This document shows, piece by piece, positions 60,266-64,000 of a DNA stretch of 64,000 bases. The translations under genes were made by a program, and so were the position numbers. Under the pieces are notes generated by a model, which saw only the letters and a program-made list of their open reading frames with translations, was not told where the DNA came from and did no database searches. The stretch is from an uncultured Clostridia bacterium. GTDB taxonomy: Bacteria > Bacillota > Clostridia > Oscillospirales > Acutalibacteraceae. The stretch is from positions 1 to 64,000 of the forward strand of contig CAKZZL010000003.1 in the NCBI GenBank assembly GCA_937884995.1, written 5' to 3'. The first letter of the stretch is position 1. Every line of letters begins with the position of its first letter.

Positions 60266-62125
60266 GTCAAAAGTATCCGCTGTGTTAGTATAGCATTATT
60301 GCTACTTACATGTGCATTATCAACTTTCATCGGCGTTTTCGGAGACTTTGCGCTTGGATTTACTTTATCGGCATGGATACTTATAATACTGATGGCGATA
60401 TATATTAAAGGTAAAGGCAGAATTTCTGCTGTAGGAGTCTTTTACATCATCACAGCGCTTGCTTCTTCTTTAACATTTGCTTTTTGGCAGACAGATACAT
60501 ATTCACAGTTCCTTGCTTTTGTCATTTATCTTACATCATGCGTACTCTTCACAACTGAAATGGCAGAAGAAAAACTTATTGATTCTTTCAAGGGAATCCT
60601 AAAGATATTGTATATGGCATTTCTGGCACCGTTTGAGCATATAGCAGTGCCGTTCAGATCACTCTTTAAGAGCGAGAAAAAGAAAATCTATTTCCAGATA
60701 GTTATCGGACTTGTTGCCAGCATACCGGTACTTTGTGTCATAATTCCTCTTCTTATGAGCTCCGATCTGGCTTTCTCAGGTCTTATCAAACTCATAGGTA
60801 GGACTTTCGGCACAACTCTGCTGAAGACAATATTCGCACTGGCAATGTTCGTTTTCCTCCTTTCATATGCTCTCGTTTGCAAATTCAAGTTGAAAAAAGA
60901 TATGAAAGTAAACGTAAAAGGGGAAAGTATGAGACGGGTACCGTCGGTTCCTACGATTACATTCCTTGTCATAATATCAATTGCATATATAGTATATATG
61001 TTTTCACAACTGGCATATTTTTTCAGTGCATTTAAGGGTATTCTTCCGGAAGGAATGCATTTTACACTTGCAGAATATGCAAGAAGAGGCTTCTTTGAGA
61101 CCGAGGCAATAGCAGTTATTAATCTTTTAATAATCCTTTTGACTTTGGCATTCACAAAGAGAAAGAAGCAGGAAAAGATTGACGGCGCAGTAAAGGGATT
61201 TTTGACTTTCATCGATATCTTTTCAATACTTTTCATTATCACAGCTATATCTAAAATGATTATGTATGTAAAGAATTATGACCTTACGGTATCAAGGCTT
61301 GAAGTTTTTGCCTTTATGCTTATAACGATAGTCTTCTTGCTTGCCTTTATCACAAAAATATTCAATCTGAAAGTCAAAAGCATTAAAGTTGCTTTCGCAC
61401 TTTCCAGCCTTTTCTTAACTGTCGTTTGTCTGATGGGCATTGTAAATACAGTTGCCAGATATAACACAAATGCATTTTTAAGCGGACAAAGGGAAAGCAT
61501 TGACGTGTCTTATCTTTCTGATTTAGGCGTAGAGGCTGTACCGAGTCTTGCAAAACTCCGGGCATCAGATGATAAGAGAACTTCGGACAGGGCATTCTAT
61601 CATCTTAACAAAATCCTTGTAACGGAAAATTACCTTGACAAATATAACGCAGAGGACGGTAATTCATATATTGATGCAAAATGTCATAAGAACTGGAGAT
61701 TTACAATGGCTTCATACCTTGCGAAGAAAGCACTTAGCGAAAACAAGGTTGAATACAAAAAGATTCTTAAATATGATGATGAGATTGATTACAGTCTGAA
61801 TTTTGTGCTTATACCCTACGAATATGAAGGCATTAAATGCAATTCAATTTGCTACAATGGACTTGTTTACATAGAATATGGTGAATTGAAAACAGATGAG
61901 GATATGTATAGCTATCATTTTGGAGAATACATAGGCAGAATTAATCGTAATGATGCTTATGTCTTTGAAATGGATGGGAAGGAAAATGAAAATATCATTA
62001 TTTCTGTTGACGTTGATGACGTTACCGGCTTGTATGATAAATATATAGTCTGGCTCAATGTCTCAGGCAGTGAAAAAGATATTGAGACTTTGCAGAAAAT
62101 CGGAGAAATAAAAGCAAATTTTTGA
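60242..62125 (+). pseudogene. 3' part of the DUF4173-like membrane-protein gene split by the element
   Basis: 627 codons following the ATG at 60239, in frame with the 5' fragment at 27936-28070. About ten membrane helices (SIRCVSIALLLLTCAL onward), including a long hydrophobic block and LEVFAFMLITIVFLLAF, typical of DUF4153/DUF4173 proteins that follow DUF2975-HTH pairs. A soluble C-terminal domain (about 440-628) follows with RASDDKRTSDRAFYHLNKI. Translation from the junction ATG would give a protein lacking only its 44-residue cytoplasmic start, but no ribosome site is near, so loss of function is likely. Confidence 0.85.
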
Positions 62126-62137
62126 AAGTAAAAAGAG

Positions 62138-62168
62138 CGGGCAGTTCAAAACGAACTGCCCGTCATTT
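62138..62168. terminator. Bidirectional terminator between the DUF4173 gene and the hydrolase
   Basis: CGGGCAGTTC / GAACTGCCCG perfect 10-bp stem, flanked by AAAA on the left and TCATTTTAT on the right. Confidence 0.88.
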
Positions 62169-62180
62169 TATCTGAATATA

Positions 62181-63110
62181 TTATCTTATTTGCAACTGGG
62201 AATCAAAGAAAGCTATTAAATCAGTCATAACCTGCTCTTTGTCAAGCTCGTTATGAATTTCATGTCTGTCACCGGGATAAAGTTTCATTTCAACATTATG
62301 ATTGCTGTTTTTAAGACCCTCATAAACTTCTGTGACTCCTTTGCCGTAAGCACCTACAGGATCATCTTCGCCGGCCATGAGGAGAATGGGAAGTTTGGTC
62401 GGAACAGAGCTGTACCAGTCTTTCTTTGAGATTTCAGAAAGAACACCGAACAAATCTCTGAAACCTGCTGCTGTAAAGCAGAAACCGCAATATTTATCCT
62501 CAATATATGCATCAACAACAGCATTGTCTTTTGTAAGCCAGTCAAAAGGAGTCCTGCCTTCAGTCTTTTTGTTATATGGACCAAAAGCGATTGAGTTGAT
62601 GAATTGAGAACGATACATTTCTCCCTTGAATTTAGATACCATATTTGCCATCATAATGCCGGGCGCAGCACCTGGATTTGAGCCGCTTGTACCGCAGTAA
62701 ACAGCAGCATCAATGCTGTCACCGTAGTATTTTGAGTAGCATCTTGCTATAAACGATCCCATGCTGTGGCCAAAGAAGAAATGAGCTGTATCGGGATATT
62801 CCTTCGCTATGATTCTGTTCAGGCTCTTACAATCATTTACAATGTTCATATAGCCTTTAGTACCACCGAAGAATCCAAGCATGTCATCATTTTTGACAGA
62901 CTTTCCGTGTCCAAGATGATCATTAATGTAAACTGCATAACCTGCATTGCAAAGCTGCTCAGCAAACCACACATAGCGAAGCGCATGTTCTGCCATGCCG
63001 TGAGCGATTTGAACGGTTGCCTTTACATTCTCAGGGATAAACGCATATACCTGGATATCGCATAGCCCCGAAGATGACGGGAATGTAAATTCCTTTCTTG
63101 TTATTTCCAT
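62181..63110 (-). CDS. Monoacylglycerol-lipase-like alpha/beta hydrolase (serine aminopeptidase S33 type)
   Basis: 309 aa. QIAHGMAEHALRY oxyanion segment, INDHLGHGKS, nucleophile elbow FGHSMGSFIARCY with Ser near 117, acid in MAGEDDPVGAYGKG, and final His in YPGDRHEIHNE. This is the Hydrolase_4/lysophospholipase pattern; no signal peptide, so cytoplasmic. Ribosome site AGGAGGG. It lies 12 bp downstream of ung on the same strand, so co-transcribed. Confidence 0.9.
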   Translation of the reverse strand: MEITRKEFTFPSSSGLCDIQVYAFIPENVKATVQIAHGMAEHALRYVWFAEQLCNAGYAVYINDHLGHGKSVKNDDMLGFFGGTKGYMNIVNDCKSLNRIIAKEYPDTAHFFFGHSMGSFIARCYSKYYGDSIDAAVYCGTSGSNPGAAPGIMMANMVSKFKGEMYRSQFINSIAFGPYNKKTEGRTPFDWLTKDNAVVDAYIEDKYCGFCFTAAGFRDLFGVLSEISKKDWYSSVPTKLPILLMAGEDDPVGAYGKGVTEVYEGLKNSNHNVEMKLYPGDRHEIHNELDKEQVMTDLIAFFDSQLQIR

Positions 63111-63122
63111 AATATAACCCTC

Positions 63123-63791
63123 CTATATAATTTGCCAGTTTATCTCTGACCCATAGGTCTTTTTTAAGAACTGGTTTGCTTTTTTAAAATGTCCGTTTCC
63201 GAAGAAACCGTTATATGCAGACAAAGGGCTTGGATGAGCAGATTCAAGTATAAGGTGGGAAGGGTTGTTTATGAGTGCCTTTTTGGATCGTGCATTTGCG
63301 CCCCAGAGAACAAAGACAATCGGCTGAGGACGGAGATTCAAGATTTTTATCACATCATCTGTAAAGATTTCCCAGCCCTTTCCTTTATGACTGTTTGCCT
63401 GTCCTTGCCTTACGGTCAGAACAGTGTTGAGAAGCAATACCCCTTGCTTTGCCCAGGATGTTAAATCACCATGACTTGGTATGGGATAGGCATATTCCGC
63501 ATATAGTTCTTTATATATGTTCTGAAGAGAAGGAGGTATGGGAACACCCTTCTTTACAGAAAAGCACAAACCATGCGCCTGGCCCTCTTCATGATAAGGG
63601 TCCTGCCCTATAATTACAACCTTTATATCGTTGTAATCCGCATATTTCAGGCTGTTGAATATGTCATTCATATCCGGATATATGACCCGGCTTTTGTATT
63701 CGCTCTTCAGGAATTCTCTAAGATTTAAGTAATAATCTTTTTGAAATTCGTCTTTTAAGAGAATATCCCAACTATTACCGAAATGGACCAT
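63123..63791 (-). CDS. ung: Uracil-DNA glycosylase
   Basis: 222 aa, normal family-1 length. VVIIGQDPYHEEGQAHGLCFSV contains the water-activating Asp in GQDPYH near residue 62; LLLNTVLTVRQGQANSH has the conserved Asn; SAHPSPLSAYNGFFG is the Leu-loop with the catalytic His near 186. Removes uracil from DNA in base-excision repair. One base separates it from the upstream murC end. Confidence 0.97.
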   Translation of the reverse strand: MVHFGNSWDILLKDEFQKDYYLNLREFLKSEYKSRVIYPDMNDIFNSLKYADYNDIKVVIIGQDPYHEEGQAHGLCFSVKKGVPIPPSLQNIYKELYAEYAYPIPSHGDLTSWAKQGVLLLNTVLTVRQGQANSHKGKGWEIFTDDVIKILNLRPQPIVFVLWGANARSKKALINNPSHLILESAHPSPLSAYNGFFGNGHFKKANQFLKKTYGSEINWQII

Positions 63792-63792
63792 A

Positions 63793-64000
63793 TTATTCCG
63801 CCTTAAGTTTTTCTATGATCATATGTGCCGACTTATATATATCGCCGCAGCCAAGTGTGATAACAAGATCGCCCTCTTTTACATTGGCGGCAACGTAATC
63901 CGCAAGTTCTGGCTGGCTTTCAAACCAGACACTGCCGGGAATTTTTTCTGCAAGCTGACTTGTATATATATTGTATGTATTTACTTCACGAGAACCCATG
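63793..64000 (-). CDS. murC: UDP-N-acetylmuramate-L-alanine ligase, C-terminal end (partial)
   Basis: The last ~68 residues of a minus-strand gene whose 5' part lies beyond the right edge. GSREVNTYNIYTSQLAEKIPG and VKEGDLVITLGCGDIYKSA match the end of MurC, where GREx(N) and TLGAGD-type motifs precede the C-terminus. MurC adds L-Ala to UDP-MurNAc in peptidoglycan synthesis. The visible ATG at 63999 is internal. Confidence 0.85.
   Translation of the reverse strand, partial: MGSREVNTYNIYTSQLAEKIPGSVWFESQPELADYVAANVKEGDLVITLGCGDIYKSAHMIIEKLKAE

Overview
The window looks like chromosome of an AT-rich, Gram-positive anaerobe of class Clostridia, probably an Oscillospiraceae/Ruminococcaceae gut commensal. 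The grounds are strong GGAGG-type ribosome binding sites, a MurT/GatD cell-wall amidation pair, DUF5058 and DUF2975 proteins, a dockerin domain, and Clostridia-type housekeeping genes. The taxonomic call is inference. About half of the window is host chromosome and half is one inserted mobilizable element.

Left host part (1-28070). It opens with the 3' end of a 5S rRNA gene and a tRNA-Asn, followed by a partial second copy of the tRNA 3' half (possible old integration scar). Next come a PnuC-like membrane protein, a PHP phosphoesterase, a decayed pseudogene, an alpha/beta hydrolase, murT-gatD (the GatD lacks its catalytic Cys), and an rRNA/tRNA-modification run (rlmB, trmN6, rsmI) that also encodes a very unusual catalytically degenerate P-type ATPase. 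A divergent XRE regulator with two palindromic operators separates this from a long operon (12723-26063) that carries a complete myo-inositol catabolic pathway: iolG, E, D, B, C, J and A. The operon also holds an SDR dehydrogenase, two partner membrane proteins that could be the transporter, a secreted LRR-dockerin protein and a SanA/YdcF-type protein. A glycosyltransferase and a DUF2975/XRE/DUF4173 gene set follow.

Inserted element (about 28068-60238, about 32.2 kb). It splits the DUF4173 membrane-protein gene at a shared ATG trinucleotide; joining the two flanks restores one open frame of 672 codons. It encodes a large serine recombinase at the left end and, at the right end, a MobP3-type relaxase, a ribbon-helix-helix accessory protein, an HTH protein and a double-HTH ORF. 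No type IV secretion genes are visible, so it is best called an integrative mobilizable element. Next to the mobilization genes is a 1011-aa protein carrying several motifs of eukaryotic cell-type RNA-dependent RNA polymerases, including DYDGD; this is the most striking gene here. A GHKL histidine kinase and a response regulator with a SARP-like output domain precede a cargo run: flavodoxin-fold reductase, DUF3592, secreted HAD, AIM24, lipoproteins, MTA/SAH nucleosidase, STAS, SpoIIE phosphatase-kinase, ppGpp-hydrolase-like HD protein, STAS-kinase fusion, hydrolase and VanX-like dipeptidase. Perfect or near-perfect 11-bp tandem repeats TTTGTTGGACA lie 8 bp before the -10 of both the two-component operon and the cargo operon, so these sites probably bind the regulator. 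Further cargo includes a clostripain-like lipoprotein, a 955-aa lipoprotein, an IS transposase, a GATA microsatellite, a TetR regulator and an AAA/DUF4143 ATPase with a coupled partner gene behind an RBS-sequestering leader.

Right host part (60242-64000). It contains the 3' part of the split DUF4173 gene, a monoacylglycerol-lipase-like hydrolase, ung, and the 3' end of murC.

Codon choice changes at the borders: host genes favour AGA and ATA, element genes use many CGT/CGC and ATT codons. This fits acquisition from another genome.
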